From assembly GCA_963789565.1 (NCBI GenBank), contig CAWBKX010000002.1:930001-994000 (forward strand): a stretch of DNA of 64,000 bases, in the 5' to 3' direction. Position numbers and translations under genes: made by a program. Below are positions 1 to 8,550 of this stretch, in pieces; within the stretch, counting starts at the first letter, position 1, and every line of letters begins with the position of its first letter. The notes beneath the pieces were generated by a model. That model saw nothing but the letters and a program-made list of their open reading frames with translations. It made no database searches and was not told the origin of the DNA. Source of the stretch: CALAGB01 sp963789565. Lineage in GTDB: Bacteria; Chloroflexota; Chloroflexia; Thermomicrobiales; Thermomicrobiaceae.

Positions 1-2
1 CG

Positions 3-62
3 GGTATCGACCCAGCCGTAATCGGCAGCGTTGGACCCGAATACATGGCACCATCCAGTTGA
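3..62 (+). CDS. possible C-terminal tail of an upstream gene (partial)
   Basis: The frame starting at base 3 is open for 19 codons and ends in TGA at 60-62, giving a tail that finishes ...GPEYMAPSS. The composition looks protein-like, but the stretch is too short to assign. Positions 63-279 after it hold no convincing gene. A short inverted repeat TTGACG/CGTCAA lies near 83-99, without a T-run. This could equally be chance open sequence. Confidence 0.3.
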   Translation, partial: GIDPAVIGSVGPEYMAPSS

Positions 63-279
63 GATCGATATCGGGACCGATTGACGTCGCGCGTCAACGT
101 ATCTTCAGAGCCGCTGTTGCGCTACCGCAGGCGGCCGTTCACCAGTTTGGATACCCCTCAAGCATATGGATTTCCGGGCGCTTGGCAAGATCCGACAGAC
201 CGTCTCGCGAGTTGGACGCGCAATACGGTCGTCCCAGAGTCATGGAATCAACCATGTCGGGATTCTCGCGGGATCCAAA

Positions 280-308
280 TTGACGGTGGTTGCGCGAGGT
301 GATATTCT
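280..308 (+). promoter_or_regulatory. sigma70-type promoter of the valS T-box leader
   Basis: TTGACG (280-285) and TATTCT (303-308) are separated by exactly 17 bases. This places the transcription start near 315, just before the T-box stem I. It is the best -35/-10 pair I found in the window. Confidence 0.7.
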
Positions 309-315
309 GAGAGTT

Positions 316-564
316 GCATATCGAGCCTTGGACCGGGAGTAGTAGGCACGCAGCTCATCCGCCAGAGAGACAGGACCGTCGACTGAGAGTCCCGTTCGGA
401 TCGAGTGGCCGAAGTCGCCCGCGAGGTCGGCGATCGAACCAGACATGGCGTAGATCGTCGCGGGAGCGCCCGTTACAGCGTTTGAGAGCGGCCTCGCAGT
501 GATGCGTAGCCGAATCAAGGTGGTACCGCGGTTTCAACCGTCCTTGCAAGAGGGCGGTTTTTTT
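316..564 (+). promoter_or_regulatory. T-box riboswitch (valS leader)
   Basis: The leader carries T-box hallmarks in order. These are a GGAGTAGTA motif near 336-344, an AGAGAG-type motif at 364-369, a GAAGTC element at 411-416 that puts a valine GUC specifier codon at 414-416, and the conserved T-box GGTGGTACCGCG at 519-530. A Rho-independent terminator follows at once. Uncharged tRNA-Val pairing would form the antiterminator and permit valS transcription. The T-box, terminator and downstream gene are seen directly. The exact specifier is inferred, since another GUC occurs at 378-380. Confidence 0.9.
536..564 (+). terminator. T-box regulated intrinsic terminator
   Basis: A CCGTCCT/AGGGCGG hairpin is followed by seven T residues (558-564). 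It lies directly after the T-box sequence and before the valS start, as expected for a transcription-attenuating T-box. Confidence 0.85.
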
Positions 565-618
565 GTTTCTCCACGCACAGCCCGCGACCGCTCGGCAGAC
601 AGGCGAAAGGAAAACGAC

Positions 619-3300
619 GTGACGTCAACCAGCACCCCGGGCGAGCTCGCCAAGACCTACAACCCGACCGATATCGAGGGGCCGTGGTACGACCGCTGGT
701 TCGATCAGGGCTACTTCACACCTGAGATTGATCCAGAGCAGGACCCGTTTGTGATCATCATGCCACCGCCAAACGTGACCGGAGAGCTGCATATGGGTCA
801 TGCCCTCTTCGTGGCGGTCGAAGACATCCTCTCTCGGTGGCATCGCATGCAAGGACGGCCGACGCTCTGGCTGCCAGGCGCTGACCACGCCGGAATCGCG
901 GGGCAGTGGGTGGTGGAGCGTGAGCTTGCGGCCAAGGGTTTGAGCCGCCACGACCTCGGTCGAGAGCAGTTCATCGATCAAGTCTGGGAGTGGATGGATC
1001 GCTATCGCAGCCGCATCCTCAGCCAACTGCGCACGTTGGGTGCGTCCGCGGATTGGACTCGATTCCATTTCACCATGGACCCGACACCGTCGCGCGCGGT
1101 GCGCACCGCCTTCAAGAAGCTTTACGACAAGGGCTTGATCTACCGCGGCGAACGGCTCATCAACTGGTGTCCCCGCTGCATGACGGCGCTCTCGGATCTC
1201 GAGGTGGAGCACGAGGAGGTTCAATCCTCGATATGGACCCTGCGTTATCCAATTCTCGGGACTGACGACTACATCGAAGTGGCCACCACCCGACCCGAGA
1301 CGATGCTCGGCGATACTGCCGTGGCAGTGCATCCAGACGACGAACGCTATCAGCACTTGATCGGCCGAAACGCCACGCTCCCGATTCTGGGTCGACAACT
1401 TCCGATCGTCGCCGACTCTGCGGTCGATCCCGCGTTTGGAACCGGCGCCGTGAAGGTCACTCCGGCGCATGATCCCAACGACTTCGAAATTGGTCAGCGT
1501 CACAGCCTGCCGGCCATCAACATCATGAACCTCGACGGAACGCTCAATGACAACGCTGGTCCGTTTGCCGGTAAGTCGATGCAGGAGGCGCGAACCGGAG
1601 TGGTGGCGCGCCTGGATGAAGAGGGTTTCCTCGTCGAGGTGAACGAGCACCCCCATTCGGTCGGTCGCTGTCAGCGCTGCGACACAGTGGTCGAACCGAT
1701 CATCAGCAAGCAGTGGTTTGTCGAGATGCAGCCGCTGGCCAAACCAGCGATCGAGGTTGCCTACGACGGCACTATCCGCTTCGTGCCGGAGCGCTTCAAA
1801 GGGATCTATCTGCATTGGATGGAGACCATTCACGACTGGTGCATCTCGCGACAGCTGTGGTGGGGGCACCGCATTCCGGTCTGGTACTGCGAATGCGGCG
1901 AGGTGATCGCCACCGACCAGGAGACAGTCGAGACCTGTCCTAAGTGTGGTGGCTCGAAGCTGACCCAGGATCCGGACGTGCTCGACACCTGGTTCAGCTC
2001 GGGCCTATGGCCCTTCAGCACCCTTGGCTGGCCGGATGAGACCGAGGATCTGAGCTATTTCTACCCGGGCACGGTGATGGAGACCGGCTACGACATCCTT
2101 TTCTTCTGGGTGGCTCGCATGATCTTCTTCGGCATCGAGTTCATGGGCGAGGTTCCCTACGACGTGGTTTACCTGCACGGAACGGTGCGAGACGAGCAGG
2201 GACAGCGCATGAGCAAAACGAAAGGGAACGTTATCGACCCAACCGAACTAACCAAGGACTACGGGAGCGATGCGCTCCGCTTCACGCTGATCACGGCCGG
2301 AGCACCGGGCGCCGACATGAAGCTGAGCACGCAGCGAGTCGAATCCAACCGCAATTTCGGCACGAAAATCTGGAACGCGACGCGCTTCGTGCTGCGCTCC
2401 ATCGAGGGGGCGACGATCGAGCGCAACGCTACCGGCGCGCCACTGCCTCCGACTCAGGCTCACATGAGCGTGGCCGATCGTTGGATCCTCAGCCGACTCG
2501 AGCAGTTGACCGCGGACGTGCAAGATCTGCTGATCAACTACCAACTGGGCGAGGCGGGGCGTCGCATCTACGAATTCCTCTGGTCGGAGTACTGCGACTG
2601 GTACATCGAGTCGTCAAAGGTGGTGCTCAACGCTGACGACGAGGAGGCCAAGGCCGCCGCACGACAGACGCTCGTCTTTGCCCTTGAGCGTTCGCTGCGT
2701 CTGCTCCATCCGTTCATGCCATTCGTCACTGAGGAGTTGTGGCAGCACTTGCCTCATACGGGCGAGAGCATCATGGTCGCGCCATGGCCGGTGCCCGATC
2801 GCACACGCATCGACGAAGTTGCCGTGACCGAATACGAGTTCCTGATCGACGCCGTGCGCTCCGTGCGCAACGCGCGCGCCGAATCGAGCGTCGAGGCGTC
2901 GATGTGGATCGCCGCCATGATCTACCCCGGCTCGCACGCGCAGACGTTCCGCGAGCTCAGGTCCGTCTTTTCCTTCCTGGCAAGGGTTGGCGAAGACCGC
3001 CTCGAGTATCGCGACGCACCGCTGGAGGCCGCCAAGTCGGTCGTGACTCTGGTGGTGGGGGACTCGGTCATCTACTTGCCGCTCGCGGGAATGGTGGACA
3101 TCGAGGCCGAGCAGCAGCGTCTGCGCAAAGAGATTGAACAGGTCGAGGAAGAGATCGCGCGCATTGGGCAACTGCTTTCGAACGAGCAGTTCGTCAGTCG
3201 TGCTCCCGATGACGTCGTCAACAAGCAGCGCGATCGGCTCACGTCTTCGCAAGACCGCCTGTCGCTGCTGCAGGCGCGACTGCACGAGATAGACGAGTGA
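619..3300 (+). CDS. valS: valine--tRNA ligase
   Basis: Class I aminoacyl-tRNA synthetase of 893 residues that charges tRNA-Val in the cytoplasm. The HIGH-type motif is HMGH within PNVTGELHMGHAL. The KMSKS-type motif is RMSKTKGN. Between them lies the editing (CP) domain with metal-binding-type Cys pairs (CPRC; CECG/CPKC). The C-terminus has the anticodon-binding domain and a final coiled-coil arm, typical of ValS. I chose GTG at 619 because AAAGGA sits 7 bases upstream. Longer in-frame starts would run through the T-box and terminator. The 3' end overlaps mpg by four bases. Regulation is by the T-box leader. Confidence 0.96.
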   Translation: MTSTSTPGELAKTYNPTDIEGPWYDRWFDQGYFTPEIDPEQDPFVIIMPPPNVTGELHMGHALFVAVEDILSRWHRMQGRPTLWLPGADHAGIAGQWVVERELAAKGLSRHDLGREQFIDQVWEWMDRYRSRILSQLRTLGASADWTRFHFTMDPTPSRAVRTAFKKLYDKGLIYRGERLINWCPRCMTALSDLEVEHEEVQSSIWTLRYPILGTDDYIEVATTRPETMLGDTAVAVHPDDERYQHLIGRNATLPILGRQLPIVADSAVDPAFGTGAVKVTPAHDPNDFEIGQRHSLPAINIMNLDGTLNDNAGPFAGKSMQEARTGVVARLDEEGFLVEVNEHPHSVGRCQRCDTVVEPIISKQWFVEMQPLAKPAIEVAYDGTIRFVPERFKGIYLHWMETIHDWCISRQLWWGHRIPVWYCECGEVIATDQETVETCPKCGGSKLTQDPDVLDTWFSSGLWPFSTLGWPDETEDLSYFYPGTVMETGYDILFFWVARMIFFGIEFMGEVPYDVVYLHGTVRDEQGQRMSKTKGNVIDPTELTKDYGSDALRFTLITAGAPGADMKLSTQRVESNRNFGTKIWNATRFVLRSIEGATIERNATGAPLPPTQAHMSVADRWILSRLEQLTADVQDLLINYQLGEAGRRIYEFLWSEYCDWYIESSKVVLNADDEEAKAAARQTLVFALERSLRLLHPFMPFVTEELWQHLPHTGESIMVAPWPVPDRTRIDEVAVTEYEFLIDAVRSVRNARAESSVEASMWIAAMIYPGSHAQTFRELRSVFSFLARVGEDRLEYRDAPLEAAKSVVTLVVGDSVIYLPLAGMVDIEAEQQRLRKEIEQVEEEIARIGQLLSNEQFVSRAPDDVVNKQRDRLTSSQDRLSLLQARLHEIDE

Positions 3301-3917
3301 GTGAAGCGCGGCACAATCACGCTGACCGGTTCAACAATGAACTGGCACTGCCCATCAAATGGTACGAGCGTGACGTCGTCGAGGTTGCTCGCGAACTGCT
3401 GGGATGCCTCGTCGTTTCTGAAAAAGATGACGTTCGAGTGGCCGGCCGCATCGTCGAAACTGAGGCATATGACGGTGAAGACGACCCGGCGAGCCACTCC
3501 GCCTTTCGGCGCACCGGCGTCGTGCGGGCCATGTGGGGACCGCGCGGCTCACTCTACGTCTACAGAGCCTATGGCATGTACCCCTGCTTCAACGTGGTCG
3601 CCGGGCCCGGCTCTCGTCCCTCGGCTGTCCTGATCCGCGCAATCGAAGCACTTGGAGACGGTCACACGATGTCGGCTCGCACCGGCCGAACGCCGGGCAT
3701 GAAAGTCGCCAGCGGGCCGGGACTTACCGGTCGCGCGCTCGCGATCGACCTGCATGACAACGGCCATCCACTGCAGGAATCACCCATCTGGATTCAAGCA
3801 GGAGAGAGAGATTTCGACGTTGTGACAGGCCTACGAATTGGCATCACACGGGGCGTTGACTCGCCATGGCGCTTCGGCATTGCCGGACATCCCTCCCTCT
3901 CCAAACCGTTCGCCTGA
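3297..3917 (+). CDS. mpg: DNA-3-methyladenine glycosylase (AAG/MPG family)
   Basis: A 206-residue protein of the alkyladenine DNA glycosylase family, a monofunctional base-excision enzyme that removes alkylated and deaminated purines. Family features seen are ARELLGCLVV near the N-terminus, the RIVETEAYDGEDDPASHS segment with its catalytic Glu, and YVYRAYGMYPCFNVV, where the intercalating Tyr region lies. The GTG start overlaps the valS stop (GTGA), so the two are probably translationally coupled. mutL follows 64 bases later, giving a small repair-flavoured cluster. Confidence 0.9.
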   Translation: MSEARHNHADRFNNELALPIKWYERDVVEVARELLGCLVVSEKDDVRVAGRIVETEAYDGEDDPASHSAFRRTGVVRAMWGPRGSLYVYRAYGMYPCFNVVAGPGSRPSAVLIRAIEALGDGHTMSARTGRTPGMKVASGPGLTGRALAIDLHDNGHPLQESPIWIQAGERDFDVVTGLRIGITRGVDSPWRFGIAGHPSLSKPFA

Positions 3918-3953
3918 CCAGCCGCGACTCGACATTCGACCCACTTATAGCAC

Positions 3954-3962
3954 TGCTATACT
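3954..3962 (+). promoter_or_regulatory. possible extended -10 promoter upstream of mutL
   Basis: TGCTATACT is an extended -10 motif (TGn plus TATACT). No good -35 lies at normal spacing. It would give a leader of about 13 bases before the mutL start. The same 9-mer or a close variant recurs ahead of several other genes in this window. Confidence 0.45.
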
Positions 3963-3981
3963 CATGCGGCAGGAGGCTGAA

Positions 3982-5751
3982 ATGCCCATCGCCATGCTGG
4001 ACGACGCCACCATCGGGAAGATCGCCGCGGGCGAGGTGATCGAACGCCCCGCCTCGGTCGTCAAGGAATTGGTCGAGAACGCGCTCGACGCCCATGCCCG
4101 TTCGATCCGCGTGGAGATCGCTGCTGGGGGCAAAGAACTGATCCGGGTGCGCGACGACGGCGACGGCATCGACCCTGACGATCTGTTGCTGGCCGTTGAA
4201 CGGCACACGACGTCCAAGTTGCGCAGCTTCGACGACTTGAACCAATTAACATCGTTCGGCTTCCGCGGTGAGGCGCTGGCCAGCGTCGCATCCGTCGCAG
4301 ATCTCGAGATCCTCAGCCGTCCGCCAGGGCATCGGGCCGGGTGGACGCTCAGGTCCGTCTTCGGCCAGAGCCGGAAACCGAGCCGGTCGGCCGCCTCGGC
4401 CGGAACGACCATCACTGTGCGCGATCTCTTTGGCAACGTCCCTGCGCGACGCAAGTTTCTCAAGCAGGACGCGACCGAGAGCGGCTACGTTCAACGCGTC
4501 GTTTCCGCGTACGCGCTCGCCTTTCCCGAAGTCCGCTTCGAGCTCATTGCCGACGGCAAATTGGTTATCGCGACCGACGGATCGGGAAATCTGCTTGATG
4601 CGGCCGTGGGGGTTTTCGGGTCGGACGTAGCCGGTGAGATGATCGACATCGTTCCACCACCGTTGGAGGATTCGGCCGACAGCACGGACGGTCGACCAGT
4701 CATTGAGGTCAGTGGCGTCATTGGGCTGCCGAATGTCACACGCGGCAATCGCCAACAGATGATCTTGCTGGTCAACCGCCGCTGGATCGAGCATCGGTCC
4801 CTGTCATTTGCCATCGAGCAGAGCTATCACACGTTGATCATGGTTGGCCGCTATCCCATCGCGGTGGTGAACATCTCGGTGCCGTCAGATCGCGTCGACG
4901 TCAATGTGCACCCTACCAAACGCGAAGTGCGCTTCAGCGACGAGCGCCTCATCTTTTCCGCGGTGCAACGTGCGGTGCGGGGAACGCTGATGAGCCACAC
5001 TCCGGCCCAGTCGATTCCGCAGGTGATCGATTCGCCACTATCGGCCGAGAGCGTGCAACGTCGCTTGACGCTGGCAAATCCGGAGCGTGTCAGCCAACCT
5101 CAACAGACTCTGATCGAGCAGCGGAACGCACTGGACGATGACGACGAACGGGTGCGTGCGCCCGAAGCAGTTGAGCTCGACGTGCCGATTCTGCGTGTGC
5201 TGGGTCAAGTCAGCGGGACCTACATCATCGCCGAAGGTCCAAACGGTATGTATCTGGTCGATCAGCACGCCGCCCACGAGCGCATCCTGCTCGAGCGGCT
5301 GCTGAACCAATTCGAACGGAGGGCGCCCGAGTCGCAGCGCATGCTGGAGCCGTTGGTGGTGGAACTGACGCCCGAGCAATCAGGGGCGGCGCAGGACGCG
5401 ACCGAGGAGTTGCACGCGCTGGGTTTCGAGATCGACTCGTTCGGGGGTGGGTCGATCGCGGTGCGTGCGGTTCCCGCCATCATGGCGCGTCGTGATCCGA
5501 CCCGAACGTTGCAAACGATCCTCGACGACATGGTTCGTGGAGGCAACGGGCGCTCGAAATTTGAGTCAGTGGCCATGAGTACGGCCTGCCATTCCGCCAT
5601 TCGAGCGGGTCAGAGCCTCTCGATCGGCGAGATGCGCGAGCTCCTCACCCAGCTTGAAGGCTGCACCGCGCCCCGCGCCTGCGCCCACGGACGGCCCACC
5701 GTTCTGCACCTGAGCCAGGACGAACTCGAACGCCAGTTCTCGCGCAGATGA
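3982..5751 (+). CDS. mutL: DNA mismatch repair protein MutL
   Basis: A 589-residue mismatch-repair ATPase that couples mismatch recognition to strand removal. The N-terminal GHKL ATPase has IAAGEVIERPASVVKEL, DDGDGI and TSFGFRGEAL. The C-terminal dimerisation domain carries DQHAAHERILLE, which fits the endonuclease motif DQHA(x)2E(x)4E, and a closing CAHGRPT element. It should therefore nick DNA itself, as in bacteria without MutH. I chose ATG 3982 because AGGAGG (3971-3976) precedes it by five bases and the protein then starts close to the family's usual N-terminus. Other in-frame ATGs lie upstream (3838, 3964). Confidence 0.95.
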   Translation: MPIAMLDDATIGKIAAGEVIERPASVVKELVENALDAHARSIRVEIAAGGKELIRVRDDGDGIDPDDLLLAVERHTTSKLRSFDDLNQLTSFGFRGEALASVASVADLEILSRPPGHRAGWTLRSVFGQSRKPSRSAASAGTTITVRDLFGNVPARRKFLKQDATESGYVQRVVSAYALAFPEVRFELIADGKLVIATDGSGNLLDAAVGVFGSDVAGEMIDIVPPPLEDSADSTDGRPVIEVSGVIGLPNVTRGNRQQMILLVNRRWIEHRSLSFAIEQSYHTLIMVGRYPIAVVNISVPSDRVDVNVHPTKREVRFSDERLIFSAVQRAVRGTLMSHTPAQSIPQVIDSPLSAESVQRRLTLANPERVSQPQQTLIEQRNALDDDDERVRAPEAVELDVPILRVLGQVSGTYIIAEGPNGMYLVDQHAAHERILLERLLNQFERRAPESQRMLEPLVVELTPEQSGAAQDATEELHALGFEIDSFGGGSIAVRAVPAIMARRDPTRTLQTILDDMVRGGNGRSKFESVAMSTACHSAIRAGQSLSIGEMRELLTQLEGCTAPRACAHGRPTVLHLSQDELERQFSRR

Positions 5752-5787
5752 CAACCCTCCCAGGCACACAGGTGAGATGCAAAAGAA

Positions 5788-5814
5788 CGGCGCGTCGAAT
5801 GACGCGCCGCTTTT
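5788..5814 (+). terminator. intrinsic terminator after mutL
   Basis: Stem CGGCGCGTC (5788-5796), loop GAAT, and complement GACGCGCCG (5801-5809), followed by CTTTTC. It lies between the convergent mutL and response-regulator genes and may act on both. Confidence 0.8.
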
Positions 5815-5863
5815 CATTCATGTGTGCTCGGCTTTGGCGAAACCAGATCGAACGAAGGGACAA

Positions 5864-6592
5864 TCAGTTCTGCGATTGAATCCCGCCGAGGGAGTTCGAC
5901 GATTCACGCTGCTCGTCGCCCAGCTTGATCCAGCCATGACGTAGCGCGTAGATGACCGCTTGAGTGCGGTCGTTGACCGCCAGCTTGCGCAGAATCGACG
6001 TGATGTGGTTCTTGACGGTCTGGTCGCTGATATTCAGCAAGCGGGCGATCTCTTTGTTGCTGTTGCCGTGCGCCACGCTGTCGAGGATCTCCACCTCACG
6101 CGGCGTCAGCGGCGAGAAGACCGCGCTCGAAACCTCGTCGACCTGTGCCAGCTCGCGAAACTGATCGAGCACTTTGGAGGCGACGAACGGGCGCGACAGG
6201 ACGTTCTCGTTGATCAGATACTCGCCGCGTCCCACGCGGCGGATCAGCGAGATGAGGTCCGCCGGGTCGATGTCCTTGGTCGAATACGCGTTGGCACCGG
6301 CGCGAATGGCGCTAAAGAGTTGTTCGTCGTCCTCATGCATCGTCAATACGATGACGCCGGCCTGCGGATGCCGTCGCTTGAGAATGCGCGCCACTTCGAG
6401 TCCGCTCATGTCCGGGAGATTCAGGTCGAGCAACACCACGTCGGGCACGTGGACGTCCGACAGTCTGATTGCCTCCTGGCCCGAATCCGCCTCGCCCACC
6501 ACGAGCAGATCAGACTCTTCCTCGAGGCTCCAGCGAATTCCTCGTCGAAAGAGAGGATGATCGTCGATGACGAGGATCTCTATCTGGTTCAC
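5864..6592 (-). CDS. NarL/LiaR-family response regulator
   Basis: A 242-residue DNA-binding response regulator. The receiver domain (residues about 4-122) has the acidic pair D10/D11, the phospho-acceptor D56 in VVLLDLNLPDMSG and the switch Lys in AYSTKD. The C-terminal LuxR-type helix-turn-helix (about 158-222) has LTPREVEIL and NKEIARLLNISDQTVKNH. Its start overlaps the stop of the upstream histidine-kinase gene by four bases, so the pair form an operon and are presumably cognate. The target genes cannot be read from the sequence. Confidence 0.93.
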   Translation of the reverse strand: MNQIEILVIDDHPLFRRGIRWSLEEESDLLVVGEADSGQEAIRLSDVHVPDVVLLDLNLPDMSGLEVARILKRRHPQAGVIVLTMHEDDEQLFSAIRAGANAYSTKDIDPADLISLIRRVGRGEYLINENVLSRPFVASKVLDQFRELAQVDEVSSAVFSPLTPREVEILDSVAHGNSNKEIARLLNISDQTVKNHITSILRKLAVNDRTQAVIYALRHGWIKLGDEQRESSNSLGGIQSQN

Positions 6593-7692
6593 GTCCGCCT
6601 CCTCGCGCCCGCGTTGCGCCGCCCGTCGCGTCGCTCACGGGATCTGCCCATCGCTCTGGTGTTGACGGGGATCGTCAGTCTGACGTCGGTCCCCGAGCCA
6701 GGCTCACTCTGAACGGTAAGTTCCGCGCCGATCACCTCGGCGCGTTCACGCATTCCCACCAAACCAAACCCACTCAAAGCGTCGGTCATGGTCGCGCTTG
6801 GTCGAAACCCGACCCCATTGTCCCGTATCCCAACCTCTAATCCAACGTCAGAGGAAAGAATTGATACCCAAGTCCTAGACGCGCGCGAATGTCGGTGCAC
6901 GTTTTGCAGGGATTCTTGAATGACGCGGAACGCCGTCATCTCTTGATCGGGAGTCAAGTGGGGCAAATTGTCGGCGACCTGTGTGTCGATTTCGCCCGGA
7001 AATAGGTGTCGATAGGTTTGAATGTAGTGCTCGGTCGTCGCCGCCAGACCACGTTGGCCAAGCATTGTGGGGCGGAGATCGAAGATGAATCTGCGAATTT
7101 CAGTGAGACCCTCACGCATGGCTGACTTCACCCGGTCGATCTCTTCCGAGCTGCTGCGACGTCCGTCGCCGGGGTTGGCGAGCGCTCGACCGACAAATTC
7201 GAGCCCGATAATGGCATTGGCCAGAACCTGAGCCGGTCCGTCGTGGATCTCTCTTGCGAGTCGTCGACGCTCGTCCTCCTGGGCCTCGATCGCAACGTGC
7301 CGCTCGGCGAGGCGCTGAGCGTCGTCGATGCCTGGAAGCTCTTCGTCGGCTCGGAACTGCTGACGGCTGGTGGTCAGCAGATGCACAAACCCGTTGAGCT
7401 GTCGGTATATGGAGGATACTCGCGTGTACGTCACCAAAAGCTCTTGGTCACGAGCGCGCAGCTCCTTGTCCTCGTCATCATCCGGCGGAATGGTACCATC
7501 GGGTTGCGCCAGCGAACGTTCGAGACTATGCTCCTCTATCGTTCCCTGTATCGATGCCCGTGTGTTGCCGATGACGGAGAGCATTGAGTTGAGCTGATCG
7601 ACCGTCGCGCCGAGCCGATCCTCAAGTGATGAGATATCGTCGTAAATACCCGCAACGATCTCGTCGAGTTCCTCAGGCCCCATGCCTGACAA
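6589..7692 (-). CDS. DegS-like sensor histidine kinase
   Basis: A 367-residue cytoplasmic sensor kinase with no membrane segment. The N-terminal half is a coiled-coil sensing region like that of DegS. Then come a HisKA_3 dimerisation domain with phospho-acceptor His in RRLAREIHDGPAQ (about residue 145) and a HATPase_c domain with DNGVGF and GFGLVGMRER. The first codon is probably TTG at 7692, because GGAG lies 4-5 bases upstream. ATG at 7683 is the alternative and would shorten the protein by three residues. It forms an operon with the downstream response regulator. Confidence 0.92.
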   Translation of the reverse strand: MSGMGPEELDEIVAGIYDDISSLEDRLGATVDQLNSMLSVIGNTRASIQGTIEEHSLERSLAQPDGTIPPDDDEDKELRARDQELLVTYTRVSSIYRQLNGFVHLLTTSRQQFRADEELPGIDDAQRLAERHVAIEAQEDERRRLAREIHDGPAQVLANAIIGLEFVGRALANPGDGRRSSSEEIDRVKSAMREGLTEIRRFIFDLRPTMLGQRGLAATTEHYIQTYRHLFPGEIDTQVADNLPHLTPDQEMTAFRVIQESLQNVHRHSRASRTWVSILSSDVGLEVGIRDNGVGFRPSATMTDALSGFGLVGMRERAEVIGAELTVQSEPGSGTDVRLTIPVNTRAMGRSRERRDGRRNAGARRRT

Positions 7693-7763
7693 TGTGTGCT
7701 CCTATCAGCTGTGGTCTCTTGTGGCTTTCTCGTTTCGGTCGAATGCAGATGACGAGAAAACTG

Positions 7764-7805
7764 TGAAGCGGAGCAAAATCAGGTGAACCCCGCTTCAGTA
7801 TAGCA
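7764..7805 (-). promoter_or_regulatory. extended -10 promoter and adjoining inverted repeat of the two-component operon
   Basis: On the minus strand TGCTATACT (7797-7805) matches an extended -10. Directly downstream an 8-bp perfect inverted repeat, TGAAGCGG/CCGCTTCA (7764-7771 and 7790-7797), overlaps the start region. It could be an operator for autoregulation or a 5'-leader hairpin. No T-run follows. Confidence 0.5.
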
Positions 7806-7873
7806 CGACACTACTTTACCAGATTACCTATGTGTACGTATACCCCTCGGACTGCGAACATACGGAGGGTTTC

Positions 7874-8548
7874 ATGCAAGACATCGCGCTGATCACGATA
7901 GGACAATCGCCGCGAGAAGATATTGTCGCCTCAATGTTCGGTACCGACTCGCCGGATGGTCTCATCGAACGAGGTGCGCTCGACACGTTATCCGACTCCG
8001 AGATTGACGCTCTCGCGCCACGCCCGGGAGAGCATCCGCTGGTCAGTCGACTGCGAACCGGCCGTGAGGTGGTCATCGCGAAAGAGCGCCTCATACCCCA
8101 AATGCAGACGGCGGTCGACACGGTTGTCGCACAGGGAGCGACACTGATCGTCATTCTATGCACCGGCGAATTCACCCAGCTCAACATCCCGGTCCCGGCC
8201 GTCTATCCGGATCGCGTGCTCGGACACGTAGTGGAGGCGGTCCTGCCAAAAGGCACTGTCGGAGTGATGCTCCCTCACCCTGGTCAGATGGAAACTATGT
8301 GCCGCAAGTGGCGAACGGATACGCGTACGTTCGATGGCATCGCGGTTTCACCGTACACGTCGTCGAGCGAATTGGCCGTCCATGCGCGGTCGCTGAAAGA
8401 GCGAGGCGCGGACCTTATCGTTCTTGATTGCATGGGGTTCGATCAGGCAATGAAGCGAACGGTCGCGCAGGCTAGCGGCCTTCCGGTGATCCTCGCCAAT
8501 CGGATCGTGGGTCGGGTCGTCCAGGAGTTAACGTCGGCAGACGATTGA
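7874..8548 (+). CDS. aroM: AroM family protein
   Basis: A 224-residue protein of the AroM family, related to the Asp/Glu racemase fold, with no established biochemical role. Family signatures seen are ITIGQSPREDI at the N-terminus, VILCTGEF and LDCMGFDQ. The start is ATG 7874, preceded by GGAGGG at 7864-7869; an in-frame ATG 14 codons upstream has no ribosome site. It is divergent from the two-component operon and convergent with the glycosyltransferase. In E. coli aroM sits near aroL, but here no shikimate gene is adjacent. Confidence 0.82.
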   Translation: MQDIALITIGQSPREDIVASMFGTDSPDGLIERGALDTLSDSEIDALAPRPGEHPLVSRLRTGREVVIAKERLIPQMQTAVDTVVAQGATLIVILCTGEFTQLNIPVPAVYPDRVLGHVVEAVLPKGTVGVMLPHPGQMETMCRKWRTDTRTFDGIAVSPYTSSSELAVHARSLKERGADLIVLDCMGFDQAMKRTVAQASGLPVILANRIVGRVVQELTSADD

Positions 8549-8550
8549 CG

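Noticed and set aside
83..99. TTGACG/CGTCAA inverted repeat as a terminator
   Set aside because: No T-run follows and no gene end is established nearby.
499..618. Upstream extension of valS by 40 codons from ATG 499
   Set aside because: It would translate through the T-box and its terminator, and lacks a ribosome site; GTG 619 has AAAGGA at the right distance.
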